A DNA stretch of 64,000 nucleotides from Hyparrhenia diplandra. Lineage: Eukaryota > Streptophyta > Magnoliopsida > Poales > Poaceae. Under the pieces are notes generated by a model that made no database searches, had not been told where the DNA came from, and was given only the letters and a program-made list of their open reading frames with translations. The position numbers were made by a program, and so were the translations under genes. The stretch lies in NCBI GenBank assembly GCA_015847255.1, contig JADLZK010007659.1:1-64000 (forward strand). Reading direction: 5' to 3'. Shown here piece by piece: positions 1-10,680 of the stretch; position 1 is the first letter of the stretch, and every line of letters begins with the position of its first letter.

Positions 1-364
1 TAATAGCGGCGAGCATCGTGGAGAAGTAGGCGGAAAGGGGCATGCCTGACGGGATGGGGTTTCCACAATCAAAGCCGTGACGTTCGCATCGCATTCCGTC
101 GAGCAGGTGGTGCGCCAGGGGTTGACGAAAAGGAAGTCGATGCCTAGAGGGAAGGGAACAAGGAAGTGCAATGGAACGGAATGGAGCATATATTATTCCT
201 CCAAAGGTGACCGATTATGGGATTACCGATTAACCATGGAGAAACCACTGCTATAAAGCGTGAAAGCTCTGGTCAATACGGTTTGGCCACATTGCGGTCA
301 GGTCAGGTCACTAAGAGAGGACGACGCGTCCAATGACCGACAATACGGTTACTGCAATGACGAT
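1..364. other. Left-edge intergenic sequence
   Basis: No gene is supported here. Part of the stretch (about 100-150, around the words tcgagcaggtggtgcg) weakly resembles 4,665-4,720, so it is probably a diverged flank of the duplicated segment that starts at about 365. No reading frame looks conserved between the two copies. Confidence 0.4.
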
Positions 365-1640
365 ATGCCGACTGTTTTGTGACAATAATTAGGTCACTGC
401 AAAAGGAAGTATCAAGCATGCTGTGATGATCAATCAACAGCATGTCGTCCACATGCCATAGTTAATTCTAAGGATACTAACACCGAAGTTGCACTGCTTT
501 TAATTGCAAAGCACATCTCCTGTACAAAATTGCATGCAGAGTACAAGCCCCGTATCCATGCAAGCAAGATGATCGCTTCCCCAGCCTGAGAGAGTCAGCT
601 TGTCCTAACGCAAGGCAGATTACCTACAAGGCTGGCAGATAAGAGAAGAGAAATATGTTACTAGTAGTACCTTTATTATTTTCTTACAAAAAATGGACAC
701 TACGGAGTGATATTGTGATGTAGTCGTAGAAGGCCGTCGTAGAAACGAGCAAATATTTGTGCAGAGGACATACCTACTGATTGTTGTTTATGCATCCACT
801 GATCTACTTCTGCAAGCTTGCACCCACAACCTACTCAACAACAAGAACAAAAAAAGATGTTTCCTTTTTAGCAGACACACCACACAATGTTATTTCACAT
901 TTTACAATATAATAAGAAGAAAAAGGATTCTTCTTTCACAAGCATGGTCTCAATCTGATTTCAGTGTTTACCAACGCATTCAGGGTGTCAAGTTCCCCTA
1001 CTGACAATTGCTTCTATGCTGCTTGTTTTCAGAAGTGAAATAATTTTTTTTTTTTGATCGGCAATTGCTTGCAGTTTTATTCGTCTTTCAACGACTTATG
1101 GAACAAATACAAGTTCATTACTAGGTACTGAAGCAGTAAAACAGACATACTGCCTCCGTCCCAAAATAAAAGAACTTTTGCTTCGAGAAGTTAATATTTT
1201 CAAAAAAATGCGACAATTATATATTAAAATATATAAATATTTATTTTAAGTAATTAGTATCATTGAAAGATCTTTAAGCCTAGTTTTTTAACAAATTTAT
1301 TTTAAGATTTATATATTTGCACGTATTTTCTATAAACTTAGTCAAAGTTGAGAATGTTTGACCGCACGTTTCCCATAACGTCGTTTATTTTGGGACGGGA
1401 GGGAGTATGGCTAACAACTAACAGGCTAAGGAAAACTAATGTCAACTAACTTCTCCAATCATAGGAAAGCAAGAAATCCAGAAGGCATGGCAATCTTAAT
1501 CATGGGTAATGACACTATAAACTCCCTTTGGGTTGGTTCAGAAATAAATATTCACTATACACTGGGATCACATTTAAGCATGGTTTGTACGGCAGTTATT
1601 TATATACCCTTGACACATTATCACCATTACTGTTAACGTG
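365..1640. repeat. Segmental duplicate, copy 1 (partner at 4,795-6,500)
   Basis: This stretch aligns nearly collinearly with 4,795-6,500. Shared landmarks include the words for a CTGTGATGATCA stretch near 420/4,860, a CTTGCACCCACAACCTACTC stretch near 810/5,230, and an AAGCAAGAAATCCAGAAGGC stretch near 1,467/5,627. Small indels separate the copies and no frame is kept, so I read it as non-coding. Copy 1 contains one unit of the module that is repeated three times in copy 2. It also carries a Stowaway-like MITE at 1,150-1,405 that is absent from copy 2. Confidence 0.8.
1150..1405. mobile_element. Stowaway-like MITE (256 bp)
   Basis: The left end reads CTGCCTCCGTCCCAAAATAA and the right end is its near reverse complement ending GGGACGGGAGGGAG. 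The element is flanked by TA on both sides. The interior is AT-rich and non-coding. The three related units near 5,565, 5,905 and 6,255 lack the insert and read straight through one TA, which fixes both boundaries. Stowaway elements are mobilised by Tc1/mariner transposases and target TA. Confidence 0.9.
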
Positions 1641-1807
1641 GTAATAATTCTCTGCCAGTTTCCTCAGGCAAGATATCCAAAGTAACTGTCCGGGAAAAAT
1701 CAGCCTCTATGTTGGAGCTGCTGATGCTTGCAGAGGCGAGGAGGGATGCTACCCGTCAGCTGGTTGCCTGACAAGTCGAGCAGACGGACGTTGCTGTTGG
1801 ATCCTAA

Positions 1808-3391
1808 GAGCATCTCCATGGAGCCTTATTTGAGCCCCTACCCTAAATTTTAGGGGACCGAGAAAAAAATGAACTGCAAGTGACGCCTTTAGATAGGGCT
1901 CCTATTTTTTTCATGCCACCCCAAATTATAATCCGAACCCCTACTTCCTTTGGGGGACCCTATCCATGGGTCCCACACCACTTTTCCACTTTCCCCTTCC
2001 CCTCCCTTTCCCCCCTTCCTCCCATTCGCAAGACGCTTTGCTCGGCCGCCACCGCCGGCCTGCCCCACCGCACCGCCCCTGGCCACTCCGCTGGGCTGCA
2101 CCGACACCGCCGCTTCTTCCCCACGCCGCCGCCGCCATCACGCTACCGTCGCTTCCGCACCACCACACCCCAAAGAGGGCACATGGCGGCGCAAAGCCTA
2201 TCCGAGACGACGCGGTGGCGAGGGAGCATGGGGTCACCGGTGTTACGCGCAGCGCGCCGCCTCGCCGGTGGTCGCCGTAGTGGTGGCCCTGGGCGGTTCA
2301 CCTCCCCGCCACCACCACGCGGCCGCGAGCCGCAGCCGCCGCCGGAGCCTCACGACGACGCTTCCGCGCGCCGCCGGGACGCAGCGCCGCCGCCGCAGCC
2401 GCCGGGTACTGCACGCCGAAGGGTAGCCAGGACGCCCGGCCGCCGCGGAGCAACCGGAGACGCCGCCCTGGGAGGTACGCACGAGGTGTGGTGGTTCTGG
2501 CTCACCTCCCGCCTCCCGCTTGGCGACCGGGTGCTGCCGCTTTTGGGCCCACGCGTCGCGCGTGCCGCGTCCGCCGACGGATCCATGGACCCGAGGTCGT
2601 TTATCCATGGCGCGCGACCGACGCCGTCGGACCGGGCGCTGTTTCATGGATACCGAGGTTCGTGAGACGCAGCCGCTGCCGCTGCGCGCAAACAGCCGGT
2701 GGTGGAGCACGTGGCGGCCTAGAACGCGGCACACGGCGCCGGACGCCGCCGATGACGGGGCTTCTTGGCATCCAAAGGCGCCGAGGCAGCAAGTTCGAAA
2801 GCATCGCGAAGCATCTCCCCCCGGGCGCCGCGCTGTCCTGGCCTTCCTCCGCACGCCCCGCCGCCGACGCGACATCATGCAACCGCCGCCACCGCCTTCC
2901 TACGCCCGACAACGCCCTTGAGCTCCTCGGAACGCCCACCAAGAACGCCCGACAACGCGCACGCCGCCGACGCAGATCCCACACCGTAGGAGCCACCACC
3001 TGAGACGAAAGCGGCGACGCACGCCGGGAAGCCGAGCACGGGAATAGGGTCCCTGACTACTTTCCCACCGGAGTTTGATCTCAATTTGGGCCCCTACTTT
3101 TTTAGTTTGGCATGCAAATAAAAATTTGAGGTCTAATATAGGAGTCTTCACCGGAGTTGCTCTAACAAAGGGATGGAGCCATGGAATTGGTGATCTCAAT
3201 TTGGGCCCCTAGGTTTTTTTTAGTTTGGCATGCAAATAAAAATTTGAGGGTCTAATTTAGAGTCTCGGGAGTTGCTCTTAACAAAGGGATGGAGCCATGG
3301 AATTGGTGATCTCAATTTGGGGCCCTACTTTTTAGTTTGGTATGCAAATAAAAATTTGAGGGTCTAATTTAGAGGTTCACTGGAGTTGCTC
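1808..3391. mobile_element. PIF/Harbinger-like element with GC-rich interior, inserted in the LRR pseudogene
   Basis: The left terminus is GAGCATCTCCATGG preceded by TAA (1,805-1,807). The matching terminus GGAGTTGCTC followed by TAA occurs at 3,162, in altered form at about 3,277, and at 3,391. A 3-bp TAA/TTA target duplication and a GAGCATCTCC-type terminus are typical of Tourist/PIF-Harbinger elements. The interior (about 2,000-3,060) is very GC-rich and open in several frames on both strands, as in elements that carry captured gene-leader DNA, but I recognise no transposase or captured protein. LRR coding sequence reads up to both edges, so the element interrupts the pseudogene. Confidence 0.7.
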
Positions 3392-3420
3392 TAACAAAGG
3401 GATGGTGCCATGGAATTGGA
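3077..3420. repeat. Tandem triplication (~115 bp) spanning a transposon end and its flank
   Basis: Three near-identical units begin near 3,077, 3,191 and 3,308. Each contains GATCTCAATTTGGG, then TAGTTTGGCATGCAAATAAA, then the GGAGTTGCTC terminus, then AACAAAGGGATGG from the LRR pseudogene. Each unit therefore includes both transposon and host DNA, and the duplication must post-date insertion. The period is 114-115 bp. Unit 2 has an extra T before the TAA. Confidence 0.9.
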
Positions 3421-4500
3421 TTTGTCGAGAGGGCGAGTATCTGGAGCGTGGATATCCGGCCGAGCTCGGTGGGGATGACGCCTTGGTGAGCTTGTTGTCC
3501 GAGAGGTCAATCTCCAAGACACTCTGCAGTTTCCCAGCTCCAAAGGGATGGTGCCGCTGAGCCGGTTCCGGTAAATGTGGAGCTTTTAAGAGCGATGGCA
3601 GCGCCGCGAAGGCTCCCCGCACGCCGCCGCTGAAGGTGTTGTCGATTGAGGAAGAGCAATCGGGAGGTTGACTTTCCAGCCGAGCCCGCGGGACCTCGCC
3701 GAGAGGACGTTTTTTTTTGTAAAGGTATATTGTGGTGAGGTTCTGAGGCGGGAAAGCTCCTGGGCGCCGGGCCCGCTGAGGTAGTTATATCGCAAAACCG
3801 AGCATCTCGAGGCTGGCGCACTTTCGTGAGCTCGACGGAATTGAACCGGAGAGGGTTGTTGCCGCCGCCCGGATGACGGAGCTGCTGGAGCGCCGCGCAT
3901 GGACGTAGGTATCCTGCCGGTCAGGTTGTTGCTGTACATTTCCCACCTCCCTCAAGGGGCGGTGAGGTTGCCGATGGCGCCGGGGATCCCATCGAAAAGC
4001 AGGTTGTTGCCGAGGGAAAAGCCGGCGCAGGCCCGGAGCTCGCAGAGTTCCAGCGGGATGGCGCCATGGAGGAGTTGGTGCTGAGGTCGAGACTCGAGCG
4101 CGGTGCAGGCGGCAGGCGGTGAGGGGACGCGTCCGTGGAGAGCGTTCCTGGAGATGTTGAGCACGGAGAGGTGCGGAGCTTGCAGACTGCGGTGGAGAGC
4201 TCGCCGCGGGAGGTTGAGGCCGTGGAGTGTCACGCCGGTCACCTCTCCGCTTCTGGAGCAGGCAACGCCGGCCCACCCACAGGGTCCGCGCCCGCCAGCG
4301 CGCCCAAGTCGCAGAGGTGGTTGTCCACGTCCAGCAACTTGCGCTTGAACTGCAGAAGGGCCGTCGCCGCGGCGCGGCTCACCACCACCGCTGCCGGCAA
4401 GTTAGGAAGAATTAAGAAGAGGACCGACGCTGGGAGCAAGAACCGCAGGACTCCCCAACGCCATTGCCCCAGGCCAGGCGCAGCAAAGAACTAGACTCCA

Positions 4501-4794
4501 ATAGCTGGGCGCAGAGTGCTATGGACTGAGCTCACGCAAATGAGGAAGCGTCCCCCACGGTTGTAGTGGTGGCCACCGCAAGCTTTAAGGGGGCGAGCAT
4601 AGCCACTAGGACGACGATGACCATGGCAGTGGCCGACCCGCCGCAAGCTTTCGAAAGCACCGGCATTTCGTCGAGCAGGTGATGCGTGTAGTCAGAGTTG
4701 ACGGAAAGTGAGTCGTCGCGTAGGCGACTTGAAGCAGAGGGAGGTGGAAGACAGCATATTACCACAGCGCTATACAGCTGACGTTTCTGCAATG
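4501..4794 (-). other. Sequence upstream of the LRR pseudogene
   Basis: This stretch lies between the LRR signal peptide and duplicate copy 2. The minus strand is open across 4,532-4,792 (86 codons) and includes a hydrophobic run (TAMVIVVLVAMLAPLKLAVA) that could be a membrane segment. The product is unknown and no second copy keeps the frame. I do not call it a gene. Confidence 0.3.
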
Positions 4795-6500
4795 ACGATC
4801 GGCTACATATGCCGACTGTTTTGTGACTAGGTCACTGCAAAACGCAGCATCAAGCATGCTGTGATGATCAACAGCATGTCGTCCACATGCCATAATAATT
4901 TAGTTAATTCTAAGGATACTAACACCGAAGTTGCACTGCTTAACTGCAAAGCACATCTCCTGTACAAAATTGCATGCAGACTACAAGACCCGTATCCATG
5001 CAAGATGATCGCTTCCCAGCCTGAGAGAGTCAGCTTGTCCTAACGCAAGGCAGATTACCTACAAGGCTGACAGATAAGAGAAACATGTTATTACTAGTAC
5101 CTTTATTATTTTCCTACAAGGAAATGGACACTATGGAGTGATATTGTGATGTAGAAACAAGCAAATATTTGGTGCAGAGGAAATACCTACTGATTGTCAT
5201 ATGCATCCACTTCCATCTACTTCTGCAAACTTGCACCCACAACCTACTCAACAACAAGAACAGAAAAGGATGTTTCTTTTTAGCAGACAGACCACACAAT
5301 GTTATTTCATATTTCACAATTCACAATATAATAAGAAGAAAAAGGATTCTTTTTTCACAAGCATGGTCTCATTAGAATCTGATTTCAGTGTTTACCAATG
5401 CATTCAGGGTGTCAAGTTCCCTACTGACAATTGCTTCTATGCTGCTTGTTTTCAGAAGTGAAATAAATTTTCTTGATCGGCGATTGCTTGCAGTTTTATT
5501 CATCTTTCAACAACTTATGGAACAATACAAGTTCACTATTAGGCACTAGAAGCAGAAAACATACATATGGCTAACACCTAACAGGATAAGGAAAACTAAT
5601 CCAACTAACTTCTCCAAGCATAGGAAAGCAAGAAATCCAGAAGGCATGACAATCTTAATCATGGGTAGTGACTATAAACTCCTTTGGGTTGGTTCAGAAA
5701 TAAATATTCAGTATACACAGTTAGTGGTAGAATCAACTGGGATCACATTTAAGCATGATGGTTTGTATACTGACAATTGCTCCTATGCTGCTTGTTATCA
5801 GAAGTGAAATGAATTTTTTGATCGGCAATTGCTTGCAGTTTTATTCATCTTTTCAACGACTTATGGAACAAATACAAGTTCACTCTTAGGCACTAGACAT
5901 ACATATGGCTAACACCTAACAGGCTAAGCAAAATTAATGCCAACTAACTTCTCTAATGATAGGAAGGCAAGAAATCCAGAAGGCATGGCAATCTTAATCA
6001 TGGGTAATGACACTATAAACTCCTTTTGGGTTGGTTCAGAAATAAATATTCAGTATACACAGTTAGTGGTAAAATCAACTGGGATCACATTTAAGCATGA
6101 TGGTTTGTATACTGACAATTGCTCCTATGCTGCTTGTTATCAGAAGTGAAATAAATTTTTTGATCGGCAATTGCTTGCAGTTTTATTCATCTTTCAACGA
6201 CTTATGGAACAAAGACAAGTTCACTACTAGGCACAAGAAGCAGAAAACAGACATATAGCTAACAGGCTAAGAAAAATTAATGCCAACTAACTTCTCCAAT
6301 GATAGGAAAGCAAGAAATCCAGAAGGCATGGCAATCTTAATCATGGGTAATGACACTATAAATTCCTTTGGGTTGGTTCAGAAATAAATATTCAGTATAC
6401 ACAGTTAATGGTACGACAAACTGGGATCACATTTAAGCATGATGGTTTTGTATGGCTGTTATTTATATATCATTGTCACATTATCACCATTACTGTTAAC
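4795..6500. repeat. Segmental duplicate, copy 2 (partner at 365-1,640)
   Basis: Collinear with copy 1 at 365-1,640 and separated from it by the LRR pseudogene. Copy 2 differs by tandem expansion of its right-hand module (5,422-6,482) and by lacking the Stowaway MITE. It ends just downstream of the last recognisable NSE3 exon, so it may include what was once 3' flanking or untranslated sequence of that gene. This is inference; no exon is recognised in the units. Confidence 0.75.
5422..6482. repeat. Three-unit tandem array, ~341-370 bp per unit
   Basis: Units start at about 5,422, 5,768 and 6,109, each with a TACTGACAATTGC word. Each then contains GATCGGC(A/G)ATTGCTTGCAG, a CTTATGGAACAA word, AAGCAAGAAATCCAGAAGGC and TTTGGGTTGGTTCAGAAATA. 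Units 2 and 3 are closest to each other. No frame is conserved among units. The single equivalent unit in copy 1 lies at about 1,007-1,640, interrupted by a MITE. Confidence 0.88.
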
Positions 6501-6569
6501 GTGGAAAAGTCAGTACTTTTAACAGATGAAAGGTGAAATGCTTATCACCACGCTGTGATCCTTACAAAC

Positions 6570-7635
6570 CTGTGAAATATGATCTTTAATCTTCCCATTG
6601 ATTGGTTCATCTAATGCCCTCTCAGCAAGTTCATACATCATGAAATGGCCTTCTGGTCCAACAATTTTCTCCTTCAGCAGGTACCTGCATCAAAGGGAAC
6701 CGATAAAGCAATCAAATTCTTTGCAAGTAAACTGTAGATTCAACAGCACACACCAAACTAACCTTTGCTGCACTAGGTGTTCGAGCAACTGCTTATTGTT
6801 GCCAAGAACAGGGTGAGTCTCGTCATCATGAAGCAAACCCACCCGCTTCAACTGATGCCAGAGGTCCTCTGAAATGCGATCGAAAGCACTTAGGAACATC
6901 AGAGCATGATGTTTTCCTAACCAAAAGACGTAATTTGATCTCCTTTCCTTACCTTCAGGCATTTTACCACCAGCAAGACGAATAGTGCTAATGACAGCAA
7001 AAGCAAAAGCCAGACAGATGGGCAGCGCCCTTGTCCTCAACGTACTGTCGGTACACCTCAGGGTCTAAGGTGCTGACCAGAACATAGCTCTTGGCCTCCA
7101 CGTTAACTGAAGACATTTCCCACAACTTTCATCAGTCATTTGCTAGCCCCCAACCACCACTCTGATAACAGATGCAGAGGAAAGGAACAAAAATAATAAT
7201 AAACGGTAAGAAAGAAGACAGGACGTCTTACCCTGTGACTGTGACGGGCGGCCAGAGCGCGTGGCCGGGGGCGCGGGTCCGCTGCAGCTCCCTCATCTCG
7301 TAGCCGCAGGTGGCGGCGAACCTGTCCTTGGCCTCGTTGATGATGAGCGTCGGCAGCTGGCGCTGGCGGTAGTTCTTGGTGACGATGCCGGTGAGCTCCT
7401 CCCGCTTGATGGGGCAGTCGGAGTTCTGGTGCGTCTTGAAGAGCATGTGGCGCATCACCTCCGCCACCAGCTTCTCCTTCTCCTGCAGGACCGGTCGGTC
7501 GGTCGGTCAGACAAATCGTCGAACACCTCGCGGGCGGGCGGGCTGGCGTTCTGCAGCGCGGTGGGTAGAGGCGGAATGACGTGCGCGTACCTCCTTGGAG
7601 ATGTCGATCTGGGCAAGCTCGTCGCTGGTCGCCAT
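6570..7635 (-). CDS. NSE3: NSE3 / MAGE-domain subunit of the SMC5/6 complex
   Basis: Minus-strand gene with five recognisable exons: 7,591-7,635 (MATSDELAQIDISKE), 7,232-7,482, 6,953-7,106, 6,763-6,868 and 6,570-6,684, all at GT-AG junctions. The product matches plant NSE3, a MAGE-homology protein that with NSE1 and NSE4 forms the Kleisin-side subcomplex of SMC5/6, which acts in nuclear DNA repair and chromosome maintenance. Diagnostic stretches are PIKREELTGIVTKNYRQR and LPTLIINEAKDRFAATCGYE in exon 2, AKSYVLVSTLDPEVYRQYVE in exon 3, EDLWHQLKRVGL in exon 4 and KIVGPEGHFMMYELAERALD in exon 5. Two single-base insertions break the frame: one in the G run at 7,267-7,271 (exon 2) and one in AAAA at 7,004-7,007 (exon 3). 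Family alignment otherwise continues cleanly across them. I could not find the last, probably short, exon; duplicated repeats follow. The gene is either functional with sequence errors or recently inactivated. Confidence 0.85.
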
Positions 7636-7935
7636 CGGGATAGCGCGGCGAATTGAGATCTTGGGAGGGTGTGCGCGCTCACTGGTCCGATGGGAGACGA
7701 GAGGGGAACCTCCGCGGGGAAGAGGGGCCGTCGCTTTGGTTTGGCGCGAGAACGAGTCGAGGGTCGCAGTGGGATGTGGAATTTGCGCGCGCGCCGTGGC
7801 GGATTGGCGCCACCAAAATAGAGGGAAGGTAGGTGGGCTTGGCTGTCTGTTGGGCCATGTAGGGGCCAGTTGAGAGTCCACTTGGGCTTGAGAAAGCGGC
7901 CTCAGGCCTCTTTCTACTTTTTCTTTTCTTCAAAT
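7636..7935 (-). promoter_or_regulatory. NSE3 promoter and 5' leader
   Basis: Upstream of the NSE3 start lie TGGGCC/TGGGCT 'site II' motifs at 7,834-7,839, 7,851-7,856 and 7,883-7,888. An E2F-type word, ATTGGCGC, lies at 7,803-7,810. In plants such motifs mark promoters of S-phase and housekeeping genes, which fits an SMC5/6 subunit. There is no convincing TATA box. A diverged duplicate of this region is at 14,190-14,470 and keeps TGGGCC, TGGGCT and ATTGGCGG. The motifs are seen in the sequence; their use is inferred. Confidence 0.55.
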
Positions 7936-9606
7936 TTCAATAATACCGACTCATCATCTCATCAAGATTGAATTCCCTCAAAAACAAAAATCTCATCAAG
8001 ATTGAAAGAGAAAAAATGGAAATATGAGTACCATTGCTAAGTCAAATAAGGTGGACAGATCTCATCATAAGAAACTGACACACTTTGCTAGCAAAGCCTA
8101 TATGGCTATGATTTGAAAAAAATATAGATTACTTATTTTTGTCTTTAGTCTCCTCGTGAAAATACAAAATGATACTACGCCAGACACATACTCGGAGAGA
8201 GGAAGATGAACAAGACTAAAGGACATCTTTGTCATGTTGCGCCAGCTCTAGGGTTTTAGAGCGCTAAGTGTCTTCAAAAAGAGGTTCGGTACGTGGTAAG
8301 CTAGATCGACGGTAGTAGTACGCATGGGCAGTGAGGAAAGGTAACAAAATATTTCGTTCCAAATTGTAATTCATTTTGGCTTTTTCTAGATACATTGATT
8401 TTATTATGCACCTAGTTATACACTATGTTTAGATACATAGTAAAAAAAATGGATATAGAAAAGCCAAAGTGAACTACATTTTAGACAGGGAGTTAACACT
8501 TTGTTAGGGTTACGAACAAAGGGTGACATGGCCATAACAACAACGGCAAATGTTCATAGAGGAAGCTGCGAGAGCTATATAGTTGGTGGAGACATGGAAT
8601 TTTGAGTCCGAGGAGACAAGGAACAATCTCATAGTCATAGCAATTTGTATCTGAAGTGAGAGCCGCTAGATGCAAAATTGCAAATCCAACAATCGTCAAA
8701 ATTTCAGTGTTGATAGTGGGAATTCAATGATACTACCTATTGAAATTCATAGCTGTAATTTTTGAAATGGTGTTGCCCATCTTCATTATAGACTGCAGTT
8801 GCTAGGTGCAACACAAACGATTCACATACTAGAAGCCAAAACGAGAAATTTTACATTGCTCATGATAAAAATGGACGAACCTCAAGCCATATCTATTTAG
8901 CTAGCAACATTTGAGCATAGAGCTTCACATAGTTGTCGTGTCAGAGGGTTTGCACTAATAATGATATTTTTTAAAAGTAGATAGTCGCTAATAAATGGGA
9001 ATATTAGAAGTATTAGAAATCTATCAGAGTTTTGGACAAATTTATTAAAAACTCTTAATTTATATCAAACATGGATAATATGTCCAAAATAGTATAAAAA
9101 TTTTGAGGATGTAACACTGTCATAGCACAATTCAACATACCCACTAGACTAGATACATTCATGTCCCTCCACCTTCCACATAACAACAGAGTAACATAGT
9201 TACAAAGATCTAATTCTTGAGCTTCGTGCATTGCTATGGTGCGAAGTGTGTGTAGCTCAGTCTAGCGAGCTTTGCTTCATGCCTTTGGTTCAAATAAAAG
9301 TATATTCACAAACATGTAGGCATCCACGCAACATGGGGGCACAACCACCTTTTCGTTACCATTGTGTCATAAGTTTTGATTCATGCTAGATTTAATTTTT
9401 GGGCAATTTGTTTTGAGCCCTCAAAGATGCTGGTTCCACATTTTTTTTGGTGAACTATCAGGGCTACACAGCCTATACGGTGGTAGAATAACTCAACCAC
9501 ATCTATGTGCGGACTCCAGTGATGTCAACCAACCGCAATGGAGCAAGCTACTAGTTGCTTCTTTCAATCTATTTCTATGTGAAGTATTAACACACTGTCC
9601 TTGGGA

Positions 9607-9718
9607 AATGGTAGTTGCATAAGCATGCTCTTCTTCTTTTGCCTCTAGAAAGATAGATTTTCATAGACCTTACATAAAATATAGACCGTTAACTAGAATG
9701 GTAGTTGCATAAGCATGC
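9607..9718. repeat. 22-bp direct repeat, 90 bp apart
   Basis: AATGGTAGTTGCATAAGCATGC occurs identically (22 of 22) at 9,607-9,628 and 9,697-9,718. No longer homology surrounds either copy, so this looks like a local template-switch duplication. Confidence 0.8.
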
Positions 9719-10587
9719 ACTTGAACAAATTGTGATCGCCTCGAAAATTCAAAAATGTTGTGGTGGTAGTTGATTCCTCTACAAAGAGTATTTCAATTAG
9801 GTTTAGATTTAGGAATGAAATTAGATTGTGTGAATAGCAATATACAGTATAAATCCCACAAAATACAACTAATCCACGGGTCTCAAGAAACAAACATGCC
9901 TAAGACAAATAAGCAAGGAAAACCATTGATCTTCTACAAGTTTGTAGGAAACAACAGGAAGGAATCGAAACATCTTAGATGACATGAAGAAGGGGATTTT
10001 AGTTAATCAACACAAGTAGAAAATAATACCGTAGTTGAGGAAGAAGGAAAGCACACAACTTTTAATTGATCTTCTCCAAACTTCTTGTTGAAAATGGATA
10101 TCCATACTTTGGATCTTCTATAATGTTGTGATTCCAAGTAGATTACGAATTTGCCACAAAAATATTTTAGAATGTTCTTCATGAGAAATCGAAGAAGATA
10201 ACTAGCAATGCTTTATGGTAAAGTATGGAATAGTCTAGAACTAAAAATGTTATGGCATGGCCAAACCATTTGTAAATTAGTAATGATGACTATTAGGACC
10301 TAGATATTTTTGTTAAAAGTTATGTAATGTGACACATGGCACAATCTAGAGCTGATATATAATACTATAAATAGGGGAATAGGGACACCCTTCATCACAA
10401 GGGATTATGCCATCATACAAGGCACAATCCTATATGTTATCTAACACTATAAGCAAATAAGATGATAAAGTAAATAAAAGTCATTTAAAAGCATGACACA
10501 TGAAACGAATAGTTCGAGTTGTATAGTAGCCACCGATGAAAAAGTTTGTGTGGATCATTAGTTCCGGGTGTAGAGTTTGTTTAAGTC

Positions 10588-10680
10588 GTGTGTAAATTTA
10601 TTCGATAGGGTGGCCATTGAGATGTATATGAATTTATTCGATAGGGTGGCCACTTAGATGTAAATGAATTTATTCGATAG
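10588..10680. repeat. 36-bp tandem repeat, about 2.6 units
   Basis: The core TTTATTCGATAG(G/A)GTGGCC recurs with a 36-bp period (core words at 10,601, 10,637 and 10,673). The units differ at a few positions and the third is truncated. It is non-coding. Confidence 0.85.

Larger units (their letters stand above)
1690..4500 (-). pseudogene. LRR receptor-like kinase pseudogene (LRR part only)
   Basis: On the minus strand, starting near 4,480, a hydrophobic signal-peptide-like stretch (LRFLLPASVLFLILPNLPAA) leads into an LRRNT-type segment (AAATALLQFKRKLLDVDN). Plant LRR repeats follow in shifting frames, for example VTLHGLNL, VLNISRNALHGRVP, GIPGAIGNLTA, YSNNLTGRIPTSM, GAQELSRLRT and IPTELGRISTLQILAL. 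A further repeat (LLDLSGNQLTGSIPPRLC) lies at about 1,690-1,800, on the other side of a transposable element. The order of motifs matches the ectodomain of the long LRR-RLK class XI-type kinases. The reading frame changes many times, and the transmembrane segment and kinase domain are not in the window. It is a clear pseudogene. An extra ORF upstream of the signal peptide (4,532-4,792) is not obviously part of it. Confidence 0.8.

Noticed and set aside
1880..3003. Several long overlapping frames on both strands
   Set aside because: They exist because the DNA is very GC-rich and poor in stop codons. None has a domain, a splice pattern or a conserved copy, and they lie inside a TAA-flanked element.
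5169..5461. Open frames shared between the two segmental duplicates (also 759-1,004)
   Set aside because: The corresponding frame is shifted by indels between the copies, so it is not under coding constraint.
10588..10680. CRISPR-like array
   Set aside because: Only about 2.6 directly adjoining 36-bp units with no spacers; a plain tandem repeat in a plant genome.
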